Assembly: GCF_018129965.1 (NCBI RefSeq)
Contig: NZ_JAFCKW010000005.1
Span: forward strand, 346,251-410,250
Reading direction: 5' to 3'
Length of the DNA: 64,000 nt
From: Bradyrhizobium diazoefficiens
Lineage (GTDB): Bacteria; Pseudomonadota; Alphaproteobacteria; Rhizobiales; Xanthobacteraceae
Shown: one piece after another, positions 28,814 through 37,800 of the stretch
Layout: the number at the start of each line of letters is the position of its first letter
Position numbering within the stretch: the first letter of the stretch is position 1
The notes under the pieces: model-generated
What the model was told of the DNA's origin: nothing
Database searches by the model: none
What the model saw: the letters and a program-made list of their open reading frames with translations, nothing else
Position numbers and translations under genes: made by a program

Positions 28814-29056
28814 TCAGAACGGACGGCAGCGGCCGGCGTACCAGCGGAAGCCATAGGGGCACACGCGCGGACGCACCACGACGACCGGAGGCGGGGCGGG
28901 CGCTACGACGACGACCGGACCACGGGCCGCCATCGGACGGCAATTGCCATAGGGGCCGCGATACCAGCCGGGACCGCAGCCTTGTGCAGCACTCGCCGCC
29001 TCGCTGAAACCGACAACCGCACTGGCGAGCATCGCAGCTGCGAACAGATATTTCAT
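28814..29056 (-). CDS. Small secreted cysteine-containing protein (GCG/CRPN type)
   Basis: 80 residues: a signal peptide (MKYLFAAAMLASAVVGFSEA, cut near 25), then GCGPGWYRGPYGNCRPMA, a Pro/Val-rich linker and RVCPYGFRWYAGRCRPF. The two Cys-Gly-aromatic modules (GCGPGWYRGPYGNCRP and CPYGFRWYAGRCRP) look like a duplicated motif. I recall the family being called GCG/CRPN-type; the function is unknown. An upstream frame to 29113 is open but lacks a ribosome-binding site. Confidence 0.75.
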   Translation of the reverse strand: MKYLFAAAMLASAVVGFSEAASAAQGCGPGWYRGPYGNCRPMAARGPVVVVAPAPPPVVVVRPRVCPYGFRWYAGRCRPF

Positions 29057-29137
29057 GTGGTCTTCCTTCTCGTCCTCGAGGGCGTGTTTTTCGCGCAGGC
29101 GCTTGTGGCGCACAATGAATCAAAAGGCACGATTCGA

Positions 29138-29157
29138 CATGTTAAATTTCCAACATG
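29138..29157. promoter_or_regulatory. Inverted repeat CATGTT-N8-AACATG
   Basis: A perfect 6-bp inverted repeat separated by AAATTTCC lies about 82 bases upstream of the small secreted protein gene on the minus strand. The spacing fits a dimeric regulator site. There is no other evidence for a specific regulator. Confidence 0.35.
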
Positions 29158-29247
29158 CCGACACGTCACGATCCAATCCTGCCAATCATGACCTGAATGC
29201 GGCATGAATGTTCCCCGCACGCAGCTTCCGGCGACACAGACGCGGTG

Positions 29248-30258
29248 CTAGCGGCCGAGAAAGCCGAGCACCAGCTCCTTGTATGTCTCCGGCGCTTCCA
29301 GGAAGACGAGGTGGCCGGTGTCGGGGATCACCTCGGCCCGCGCGTTCGGCATTTTCGCGGCGAGTGTCTTCGCCAGTTCGGCGTTCTGTCCCATCTTCGC
29401 GCGCAGCGCCTCGGGCGCGAGTGGCCGCCCCGGCGCGTTGTGGTCGTCAGCGCCCATGATGAACAGGGTCGGAAGCGCGATGAGCGGAATCTCGTGCGCA
29501 ACCGGCTCGCGATAGATCATCTGGCCGGAGCTGACGAAGGCGCGCAGCCAGCGCGGATAGTCGGGGCTGCCCTTGATGTTGAAGCGGGCGTCGATGAACG
29601 GCGTGATCGCCTCAGGCGGCAGCTTGACCGCGTAGTTGGTCTGGAGCTGCTTTCGGTAGCCGTCGGCGGTGAGCTTGTCCTCGCTTACGATGATCGTTTC
29701 GGTCGGCGTCGGCGGCACATAGAGGCGGTAGTCTTCCAACCCGATCGGCGCGGTCAGCACCAGATGGGCGACACGCTCTGGATAGGCGCGGGCGATGCGC
29801 ACGCCCAGCATGCCGCCGAGCGAATGGGCGACGATTTCGGCCTTGTCGATCTTGAGATGATCGAGCAGCGCGATGGTGTTGCGCGCCAGCGTGTCGAAAT
29901 GCAGTTCGCCTTGCGGCTTGGAGGATTTGCCGAAGCCGATCTGGTCCGGCACCACGACGCGGAAACCGGCCTCGCTCAGCATCTTGATCACGGGCGCCCA
30001 ATAGCTCGACGGAAAATTGCGTCCGTGCAGCAGCACCACGGTACGGCCGTTCGGCTGTGCAGGCGCGACGTCCATATAGGCCATGCTGAGTTGCTCGCCG
30101 TCGTTGAGGACAGACAGCAGCTGCACGGGATAGGGATAGGCCAAGCCTTCAAGCGCGATGCCGTAGGGTTCGCGCGGGGCGGTGTCGGCGGCGCGGGCGG
30201 CGATGAACGGGGCGGCGAGGAGGGCGGCGGCGAACGCAGCCGGCAGAATGCGGTTCAT
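29248..30258 (-). CDS. Secreted alpha/beta hydrolase
   Basis: 336 residues with a signal peptide (about 1-23, ...ARAAD). The hydrolase fold shows VVLLHGRNFPSSYWAPVI (oxyanion region), the nucleophile serine in VAHSLGGMLG, a likely acid in FIMGADDHNAPG, and the catalytic histidine in IPDTGHLVFLE. The substrate is unknown; the closest general type is lactonase/haloalkane-like hydrolases of the periplasm. I chose the ATG at 30258; the open frame extends upstream into a repeat. Confidence 0.9.
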   Translation of the reverse strand: MNRILPAAFAAALLAAPFIAARAADTAPREPYGIALEGLAYPYPVQLLSVLNDGEQLSMAYMDVAPAQPNGRTVVLLHGRNFPSSYWAPVIKMLSEAGFRVVVPDQIGFGKSSKPQGELHFDTLARNTIALLDHLKIDKAEIVAHSLGGMLGVRIARAYPERVAHLVLTAPIGLEDYRLYVPPTPTETIIVSEDKLTADGYRKQLQTNYAVKLPPEAITPFIDARFNIKGSPDYPRWLRAFVSSGQMIYREPVAHEIPLIALPTLFIMGADDHNAPGRPLAPEALRAKMGQNAELAKTLAAKMPNARAEVIPDTGHLVFLEAPETYKELVLGFLGR

Positions 30259-30300
30259 AAGATGAGGCTCTCGGGAGTACGATGCTGCGGGTCGCATTAA

Positions 30301-30336
30301 CGACGTGGATGGCCGGGTCAAGCCCGGCCATGACGA
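30301..30336. repeat. Half copy of the GTCATGGCCGGGCTTG-type repeat
   Basis: GACGTGGATGGCCGGGTCAA and GCCCGGCCATGACGA make one arm of the element at 10982. It lies between two minus-strand genes. Confidence 0.6.
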
Positions 30337-30383
30337 GCGTGGGAGCTCACACGCGATTGTGTGCCGCCAACCGGCTCGCGTGA

Positions 30384-31082
30384 TCAATCCTTCCCGTTCC
30401 CGAACAGCGCGGCGAACTGCTTCTCGCCGGTGCGGGTGAAATTCACCACGCGGCTGCCCGGCGTCGCATCGCGTGCGGCCCATTTCAGCTCGGCAAAGCG
30501 CTGCATCATGGCGGCACCGAGCGTGCCGGCGAGATGGTGGCGCCGTTCGCTCCAGTCGAGGCAGGCCTTGCATACCGGGCGGCGCGGGTGGGCGAGCATG
30601 TAGGGCGAGATCTGCAGATGTTTGGCCAGGAAGCGCTCGCCGTCCGGCGTCAGCTCGATGTCCTGCTTCTTCTGCCTGATCAGGTGTCGCGTGCGCAGGC
30701 TGTCCAGCATCTGCACACCGATATCCCCGGCGAGGTGATCGTAGCAGATCCGCGCGCGCCGCAGCGCCGGATCCTTCGGGCCTGTTCGCACGCGCATGTG
30801 GCCGGTGCGCGCGGCAAGCCCCGCAAGTCCCTCGAGCACGAAGGCGACGTCGTCGTCGGTGAGACGGTAGTAGCGGTGGCGGCCCTGTTTTTCCGGTTCG
30901 ATCAGGCCGCCGGCTTCGAGCTTCGCAAGATGCGAACTCGCGGTCTGCGGCGTGATGCCGGCCTCCTGCGCCAGCTCGCTCGCCGTGAGCGCGCGGCCGT
31001 TCATCAGCGCCGTGAGCATGTTGGCGCGGGCGGGGTCGCCGACCAGCGAGGCGACCATGGCGATATCAGGGCCTGCTTTCAT
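30384..31082 (-). CDS. ArsR-type helix-turn-helix transcriptional regulator
   Basis: 232 residues. The N-terminal winged helix is clear: [20 protein letters not shown] (about 12-31), [40 protein letters not shown]. The C-terminal half ([20 protein letters not shown] and [20 protein letters not shown]) is a second domain with a CxxC-like pair (VCKACLDWS) found in ArsR proteins that regulate nearby transport or hydrolase genes. The ligand is unknown. I chose the ATG at 31082. Confidence 0.85.
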   Translation of the reverse strand: MKAGPDIAMVASLVGDPARANMLTALMNGRALTASELAQEAGITPQTASSHLAKLEAGGLIEPEKQGRHRYYRLTDDDVAFVLEGLAGLAARTGHMRVRTGPKDPALRRARICYDHLAGDIGVQMLDSLRTRHLIRQKKQDIELTPDGERFLAKHLQISPYMLAHPRRPVCKACLDWSERRHHLAGTLGAAMMQRFAELKWAARDATPGSRVVNFTRTGEKQFAALFGNGKD

Positions 31083-31140
31083 GCTTCGATGGTAGCCGAA
31101 GCATTGTGGTCGGGCAAGAGCGTAGGCTTTCAATACGTCG

Positions 31141-31236
31141 TCATTGAAGGCCGCCGTAGGAGCGTAGCGACGTGCCCACCAACCATCGTTGCGGAGAAGC
31201 AGGGTGGGCACGCTTCGCTTTGCCCAGCCTACGAGA
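31141..31236. repeat. Intergenic repeat of the GTGGGCACGCTTCGCTTTGC type
   Basis: GTAGGAGCGTAGCGACGTGC at one end and GGGTGGGCACGCTTCGCTTT with GCCCAGCCTACGAGATGG at the other are inverted. This element is common in Bradyrhizobium intergenic DNA. It lies upstream of the NIPSNAP gene. Confidence 0.55.
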
Positions 31237-31274
31237 TGGCGCTCGCGATGACGCAAGAAACAGGGAAGCATGTC

Positions 31275-31583
31275 ATGTCCGTCACCGTCTTCATCCGCTA
31301 CCAGATCGATCCCTTCAAGCGCGTGCAGTTCGAGGAATATGCGAAGCGCTGGCTCACCATCATTCCGCGATCGGGCGGGGAGCTGATCGGCTATTTCATG
31401 CCGCATGAGGGCACCAACAACGTCGCGTTCGGCCTGATCTCGTTCTCGAATCTCGCGGCCTACGAGGCCTATCGCGCCCGGCTGCGTGTCGATCTCGACG
31501 GCATTGCGAATTTCAATTTCGCCGAAGCGGAGAAATTGATCCTGGCCGAGGACCGCACTTTCCTGCGCAAGGTGGTAGTGTAG
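31275..31583 (+). CDS. NIPSNAP-family protein
   Basis: 102 residues in the dimeric alpha/beta-barrel fold: [20 protein letters not shown], then [20 protein letters not shown] and [19 protein letters not shown]. The YQIDP...F..Y...W...I...GG...GYF pattern is that of NIPSNAP proteins. The function is unknown. It precedes the PEP-mutase-family gene by 23 bases and may share its transcript. I chose the ATG at 31275 (second of two nearby). Confidence 0.88.
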   Translation: MSVTVFIRYQIDPFKRVQFEEYAKRWLTIIPRSGGELIGYFMPHEGTNNVAFGLISFSNLAAYEAYRARLRVDLDGIANFNFAEAEKLILAEDRTFLRKVVV

Positions 31584-31606
31584 CGCGGCCAGACAGGGAG
31601 AAAACC

Positions 31607-32416
31607 ATGCACGTGACCACCGCCGACAAGCGCGCGACATTCCGGAAGATGCACGAGAGCGGCTGTTTCATCCTGCCCAATCCAGTCGACGTCGGCAGCG
31701 CCAAGGCGTTGCAGCATCTCGGCTTCAAGGCGCTGGCGTCATCCAGCGCGGGCTTTGCCTGGACCATCGGCAAGGCCGACAACCGCGTCACCGTCGAGGA
31801 AGTCTGTCAGCATCTGGCAGCCTTGTGCTCGGCAGTCGACATCCCCGTGAACGCGGATTTCGAGGGCGGCTTCGCGGTCGAGCCCGACATGGTGGCCGAT
31901 CATGTCGAGCGCTGCGTGCGCACCGGCGTCGCAGCGCTCTCGATCGAGGATTCCAGCGGCGACAAGGACAGGCCGATCTACGAGCGCGCGCTCGCGGTCG
32001 AGCGCATGGCGGCCTCGCGCAAGGCGATCGGCGACAGCAACACCATGCTGGTCGGCCGCTGCGAGGCTTATCTGTGGGGCGTCACCGACCTCAAGCTCGT
32101 CATCGACAGGCTGACCGCGTATGCGGATGCCGGCGCCGACTGCCTCTATGCGCCGGGCCTGAAGACCCGCGAAGACATCGCCGCGGTGGTGAAGGCGGTG
32201 CACCCGAAGCCGTTCAACCTCTTGATCGGCGCGTCCGGACTGTCGCTCAAGGAGGCCGAAGATCTTGGCGTGCGTCGCATCAGCGTCGGCGGCTCGCTTG
32301 CCCGTGCCGCCTGGGGCGGCTTCATGCGTGCCGCAAAGGAGATGGCGGAGCAGGGGACGTTCACCGAGCTTGCCCATGGCTATCCCGGCGGCGAGCTCAA
32401 CAGGATGTTCAGCTGA
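31607..32416 (+). CDS. Isocitrate lyase / PEP phosphomutase family protein
   Basis: 269 residues of a TIM-barrel enzyme that makes or breaks C-C or P-C bonds on 2-oxo acids. The N-terminal stretch FILPNPVDVGSAKALQHLGF, the metal-loop DFEGGFAVEPD (about 84-94) and the SIEDSSGDKDRPI stretch (about 114-126) place it in the 2-methylisocitrate lyase-like group; the KKCGH loop of true isocitrate lyase is absent. Oxaloacetate decarboxylase-like activity is also possible. Confidence 0.88.
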   Translation: MHVTTADKRATFRKMHESGCFILPNPVDVGSAKALQHLGFKALASSSAGFAWTIGKADNRVTVEEVCQHLAALCSAVDIPVNADFEGGFAVEPDMVADHVERCVRTGVAALSIEDSSGDKDRPIYERALAVERMAASRKAIGDSNTMLVGRCEAYLWGVTDLKLVIDRLTAYADAGADCLYAPGLKTREDIAAVVKAVHPKPFNLLIGASGLSLKEAEDLGVRRISVGGSLARAAWGGFMRAAKEMAEQGTFTELAHGYPGGELNRMFS

Positions 32417-32530
32417 ACGAAAAGCGGCGGGAACTTGCGGATCCCGCCGCCCGTGCTTTCGTCGCATATTGCTCCTGCGCCGGGAATCGGGAACCTGTCG
32501 GGTTCCAGACACAAGGATGGGAGCGAGGCG

Positions 32531-33175
32531 ATGTGGGGCCTGCCGCCGAGCGACAGCGTGCTGCATGTCCTGTCGCTGATCGCCGTCGCCGCGCAAGGCA
32601 TGACCGCGGCGCTTGCTGCAGGCAGGCGCAGCATGGACTGGTTCGGCGTCTGCTTCCTCGGCTGCATCACCGCGCTCGGCGGCGGCACGTTGCGCGATCT
32701 GTTTCTCGGGCATTACCCGCTGGCCTGGGTGCAGAGCCCGATCTATCTGGCGCTCGCCGGAGGGGCGGCCTTCCTCACCATCCTGACCGCGCGCCTCGTG
32801 CATCGGCTCAGGGTCGCCTTCATCGTGCTCGATGCGATCGGCCTCGTCGTCTTCACCATGGCGGGCTGCGACATCGCCTGGCAGATGGATGCCACGCTGC
32901 CGATCGTCATCGTCTCCGGCATGGTGACGGGCTGCGCCGGCGGCGTGCTGCGCGAAGTGCTCTGCAACGACGTACCGCTGCTGTTTCGTTCGGAACTCTA
33001 CGCCACCGTTTCGGTGGCTACCGGCCTGTTCTACGCCACCGCCTTCGGTTTCAATCTCAACGCCGAACTCTGGACCGTCCTGACATTCGTCCTCGGGATC
33101 AGCTTCCGCCTGCTGGCGGTACGCTACAAATGGGAGATGCCGAAATTCGTGTTCACGGGGGATGAGGAGCGATAG
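32531..33175 (+). CDS. Trimeric intracellular cation (TRIC) channel family protein
   Basis: 214 residues with about seven membrane segments, in the two-repeat layout of the TRIC/UPF0126 family (YicG). The hallmarks LGGGTLRDLFLGHYPLAWVQ (about 49-68) and CAGGVLREVLCNDVPLLFR (about 137-155) carry the paired GG..R motifs. Such channels let K+ through to balance charge. An upstream ATG at 32435 is open but lies in poor sequence; I chose 32531 behind GGAGCGAGGCG. Confidence 0.93.
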   Translation: MWGLPPSDSVLHVLSLIAVAAQGMTAALAAGRRSMDWFGVCFLGCITALGGGTLRDLFLGHYPLAWVQSPIYLALAGGAAFLTILTARLVHRLRVAFIVLDAIGLVVFTMAGCDIAWQMDATLPIVIVSGMVTGCAGGVLREVLCNDVPLLFRSELYATVSVATGLFYATAFGFNLNAELWTVLTFVLGISFRLLAVRYKWEMPKFVFTGDEER

Positions 33176-33198
33176 CGTACACACTCACCGGTTCCCAC

Positions 33199-33325
33199 GG
33201 CGTCATGGCCGGGCTTGACCCGGCCATTCACGTCTTGATTGCCGCAACAGGAACGTGGATGCCCGGGCCTTCGCCTCGCCGAAGCGGCTTCGGCCGCGCA
33301 GGCGGGACAAGCCCGGGCATGACGC
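33199..33325. repeat. GTCATGGCCGGGCTTG-type repeat interrupted by a nested element
   Basis: The outer arms GGCGTCATGGCCGGGCTTG and ACAAGCCCGGGCATGACGC are those of the element at 10982. The right arm is split: a piece with CTTCGCCTCGCCGAAGCGGC and TTCGGCCGCGCAGGCGGG sits between GCCCGGG and ACAAGCCC. This is the only nested copy in the window. Confidence 0.7.
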
Positions 33326-33345
33326 ATTCTGAGAAAGGTGTAATG

Positions 33346-34551
33346 TCAGTGCAGCTTCCGCGCCTTCGCCACCTGCGCCGACGTCACCAGCAGGCCTGCA
33401 TTGCCCCAGGAATTGCGGATGTAGTTTGCAACCGCCGCGATCTCGTCGTCGGACAATTGTTTGGCATAGCCCGGCATCTCGCCGGTATTCGGCGCGCGCG
33501 GCGTCGTCACGGTGTGGGCGCCGTCCAGGATGATGCGCAGGGTGGAGGACGGATTGATCGATTGCAGCAGCGCATTGCCCGGCAGGGGTGGATAGATGCG
33601 CGGCGAGCCCGAGCCGTCGGCCTCATGGCAGGCGATGCAGAGCTTTGCGTAGACGGTCTGGCCGGCCTTCATCTCGGCCTCGCCCGGCGGCGTCACGATG
33701 GTCTCGCGTCGTGACGACGGCAGGCTCTTCAAATAGACCGCGATCGCGCGTACATCGGCATCGCTCATCTGCGAGGTCGAGCCCACGACCACCTCGGCCA
33801 TCGGCCCGCTGGCATGGCTCCTGGCGTTGCGCCCGCTCTGCAGATATTCGACGATGTCCTCCGCGCTCCACGATTTCAGTCCGGTGCGCGCGGCGCCATC
33901 GAGCCGCGGCGCGAACCAGCCGCCGATCTCGCTGCCCGCGAGCGGCGTCTGCTTGTCCGCGCCGAAATAGTTCTTCGGCGTGTGGCAGGCGGCGCAATGG
34001 CCCAGTCCAGTGACGAGATAGCCGCCTCGGTTCCACGCCGCACTCTGGCTCTGGTCCGGCTCGAACAGGCCGGGCTTGAAGAACAGATAGTTCCAGGCCC
34101 GCATCAGTCCGCGATAGCCGAATGGCCAGCGCAACTCCGGCGGCTTGTTGCGGCTGACGACCGGCGCCAGCGTGCCGAGATAGGCGCGGATCGCCAGCGT
34201 GTCGTCCTTTGTCATCTTGGTGAGGTAGGGGTAGGGGAATGCCGGATAGTAGTTCGAGCCGTCAGGCGCGATGCCGGTGCGCAGCGCGCGGGTGAAATCG
34301 GCATCGCTCCAGGCGCCGATCCCGGTCTCGCGATCCGGCGTCAGGTTCGGCGCGTAGATCGCGCCAAAGGGGGTGTCGATGCGCCTGCCGCCGGCGAAGG
34401 GGCGTGCTGGATCGGCGGTGTGGCATCCCGCGCAGTCGCCGGCCTCGGCCAGCGCCTTGCCGGAGGCGATCAGCTCCGGCGAAGGCCCGGCGGCGCAGGC
34501 CACGCTTGCAGCCGCACTGCACAAAAGCACAACAGCCAGAATCGTCCGCAT
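33346..34551 (-). CDS. Triheme cytochrome c (dehydrogenase electron-transfer subunit type)
   Basis: 401 residues with a signal peptide (about 1-21) and three CxxCH heme sites: C40-AG-C43-H44, C186-AA-C189-H190 and C305-IA-C308-H309. This layout is that of the membrane-associated cytochrome subunit of alcohol, gluconate and related periplasmic dehydrogenases, passing electrons to quinone or a terminal oxidase. No dehydrogenase gene is adjacent, so the partner must lie elsewhere. An upstream extension to 34638 is open; the ATG at 34551 gives the signal peptide. Confidence 0.93.
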   Translation of the reverse strand: MRTILAVVLLCSAAASVACAAGPSPELIASGKALAEAGDCAGCHTADPARPFAGGRRIDTPFGAIYAPNLTPDRETGIGAWSDADFTRALRTGIAPDGSNYYPAFPYPYLTKMTKDDTLAIRAYLGTLAPVVSRNKPPELRWPFGYRGLMRAWNYLFFKPGLFEPDQSQSAAWNRGGYLVTGLGHCAACHTPKNYFGADKQTPLAGSEIGGWFAPRLDGAARTGLKSWSAEDIVEYLQSGRNARSHASGPMAEVVVGSTSQMSDADVRAIAVYLKSLPSSRRETIVTPPGEAEMKAGQTVYAKLCIACHEADGSGSPRIYPPLPGNALLQSINPSSTLRIILDGAHTVTTPRAPNTGEMPGYAKQLSDDEIAAVANYIRNSWGNAGLLVTSAQVAKARKLH

Positions 34552-34832
34552 CCGCAAGGTCTCCTGCGACCAATCATCCCGTGCGCCTTTCAAACGGGCG
34601 TCACGTCGTTTCGCGACGGCCGGGGTATCGTGACACAAATTGAAAATCGCCGATGCCTTGCAGCCACGAAATTGCGATTTTAACCCGGCGCTTGCTTTGG
34701 TCCAGATTTGTGATGCGGAGCTTTAAATATCCGACATAGAGTGGCGCGAATGGTCGGCGCGCCCTAGCTGAAAACGACGGGCAGGCAACGGCTTAAGCAG
34801 CCAGGCTCTCAAAAGGGCGGAAGAGGACGAGA

Positions 34833-37800
34833 ATGGGCATCAACCAGGGTCCGATCAGTCTCGATCAGAAATACACCCAGGACACCGGCCATATCTTCAC
34901 GACCGGCATCCAGGCGCTGGTCCGCCTGCCCATGGCTCAGATCCGCCGCGACCGCGCCGCGGGGTTGAACACCGCAGGCTTCATCTCCGGCTATCGTGGC
35001 TCGCCGCTCGGCGGCTACGACCAGCAGCTGTTTGCCGCCCGCAAGCATCTCGAACAGTACAACATCAAGTTCCAGCCCGGCGTGAACGAGGACCTCGCGG
35101 CGACCGCCGTCTGGGGCTCGCAGCAGCTCAACCTCTCGCCCGGCGCCAAATATGATGGCGTGGTCGGCATCTGGTACGGCAAGGGCCCCGGCGTCGACCG
35201 CTGCGGCGACGTGTTCCGCCATGGCAACGCGGCGGGCTCCGCCAAGAACGGCGGCGTGCTGTGTCTGGCCGGCGACGACCACGGCGCCAAATCCTCGACC
35301 GTTCCGCATCAGTCCGACCACGCCTTCATGTCGGCGCTGATGCCCTATCTTTATCCCTCGAGCATCCACGAGATGATCGAGATGGGCCTGCTCGGCATCG
35401 CGATGTCGCGCTATTCGGGCTGCTGGGTCGGCATGAAGGTGATCACCGAGACGGTGGAGACCACCGCCGAGATCGACCTCACCGACGAGATGAAGCCCTT
35501 CATCATTCCCACCGATTTCGAGATGCCGCCCGGTGGCCTCAATTTGCGCTGGCCCGACGACCGCTTCGAGCAGGACCGCCGCCTGCAGGACTACAAGGGC
35601 TTTGCCGCCATCGCCTTTGCGCGCGCCAACAAGGTCAACCGCATCACCATGGATTCGCCGAACGCCCGTTTCGGCATCATGGCGTCCGGCAAGAGCTATG
35701 AGGACGTCCGCCAGGCGCTGCGCGAACTCGGCATCACCGAGGAGGTCGCCGCCAGGATCGGCCTCAGGCTCTACAAGATCGGCATGCCCTGGCCGCTAGA
35801 GCCGGAAGGCGTGCGCCAGTTCGCGGTTGGGCTCGAGGAGATCTTCATCATCGAGGAACGCCGCGAGATCGTCGAGAACCAGGTCAAGCAGGAGCTGTTC
35901 AACTGGCGCGACGATGTCCGCCCGCGCATCGTCGGCAAGATGGACGAGCACGACAAGCGCTTCCTGACCTTCTCCGCCGAACTCAGTGTCGCCTCGCTCG
36001 CGACTTCGCTGACCGAGCGGCTTCTCAAGCTCGATCTCAACCCAGAGATCAAGGAGATGCTTCGCGCCAAGGCCGACTGGTTCAACGGCCGTCAGGCGAC
36101 CCAGATGCAGGCGGTCGCGCCCGTCTCCCGCACGCCGTATTTCTGCTCCGGCTGTCCGCACAACACCTCGACCAAGGTCCCTGAAGGCAGCCGCGCGCTG
36201 GCCGGCATCGGTTGCCATTTCATGGCGCTGTGGATGGACCGCTCGACCGAGACCTTTACCCATATGGGTGGCGAGGGGGTGCCGTGGGTCGGCATCGCGC
36301 CCTTCACCAACGAGAACCACATCTTCGCCAATCTCGGCGACGGCACTTACTTCCACTCCGGGCTGCTCGCGATCCGCCAGGCGGTGGCGTCCAAGACCAA
36401 CATCACCTACAAGATCCTCTACAACGACGCCGTCGCCATGACCGGCGGCCAGCGCCATGACGGCGATCTCTCGCCGCAGCAGATCACCTTCCAGCTCCAC
36501 GCCGAAGGCATCCGCGAGATCTACCTCGTCTCCGAAACGCCCGATGCCTATCCCGCCGACAGCATCGCGCCCGGCGTGAAGCTGTATCATCGCGACGCGC
36601 TCGACAGCGTCATGAAGATGTGCCGGGAGCACCAGGGCACGTCGGCCATCGTGTTCGTGCAGACCTGCGCCGCCGAGAAGCGCCGCCGCCGCAAGCGCGG
36701 CCTGCTGGAGGATCCGGCGCGCCGCGTCATGATCAACCCGGCCGTCTGCGAAGGCTGCGGTGACTGCTCGGTGCAGTCGAACTGCATTTCGGTCGAGCCG
36801 CTGGAGACCGAGTTCGGCCGCAAGCGCGCCATCAACCAGTCGTCCTGCAACAAGGACTATTCCTGCCTAAAGGGGTTTTGCCCGTCCTTCGTCACCGTCG
36901 ACGGCGGCAAGCCGCGCCATCGCGCGCCGGCCGATCTCGGCGACATCGGCGCACTGCCCGAGCCGGCCTCGCGCCCGACGCTCGACAAGCCCTACAACAT
37001 CGCCGTCGGCGGTGTCGGTGGCACCGGCGTGCTCACCATCGGCGCGTTGCTCGGCATGGCCGCCCATATCGAGGGCAAGGCCTCGATGATCCTCGACATG
37101 TCGGGTCTCGCGCAAAAGGGTGGCGCGGTGCTCAGCCATGTCCGCCTGTCGGACCATCCGGCCGAAGTGACCTGCTCGCGCATCGTCACCGGCACCGCCG
37201 ACGTCGTGCTCGCCGCCGACGAGGTGGTCGCGGTCGCCAAGGACACGATCTCGCTCTGCGACACCAGCCGCACCCGCGGCATCATCAACAGCCACGTCAT
37301 CCCGACCGCCGATTTCGTCCTCAACCGTGACTTTAACTTCCAGACCCGCAAGCTGAACGGCCTCTTGGAAACCGCGCTGCACAAGGACTCCGTCTTCTTC
37401 GACTTCACCAAACCGGCGGAGCAGCTGCTCGGGGACAGCATCGCCACCAACATGATGATGATGGGCTATGCCTATCAGAAGGGCCTGTTGCCGCTGTCCG
37501 CCGAGGCCATCGAGCAGGCGATCGAGGTCAACGGCGTCTCGATCAAGATGAACAAGGAGGCCTTCCGCCTCGGCCGTCTTGCCGTGGCCGATCCCGCGCG
37601 CCTCGCCGGCATGTTGAAGGGCACCGACGAGGTGGTTGCGCCGAAATCTCTGGACACGATGACGCTCGACGAGGTCATCGAGCATCGCGCGAAGCACCTG
37701 ACCGCCTATCAGAACGGCCGTCTCGCCAAACGCTATCGCAAGCTGGTCGATCAGGTCCGCGATGCGGCGAAGCAGGGCGGTTATGACGACGCGCTGCCGC

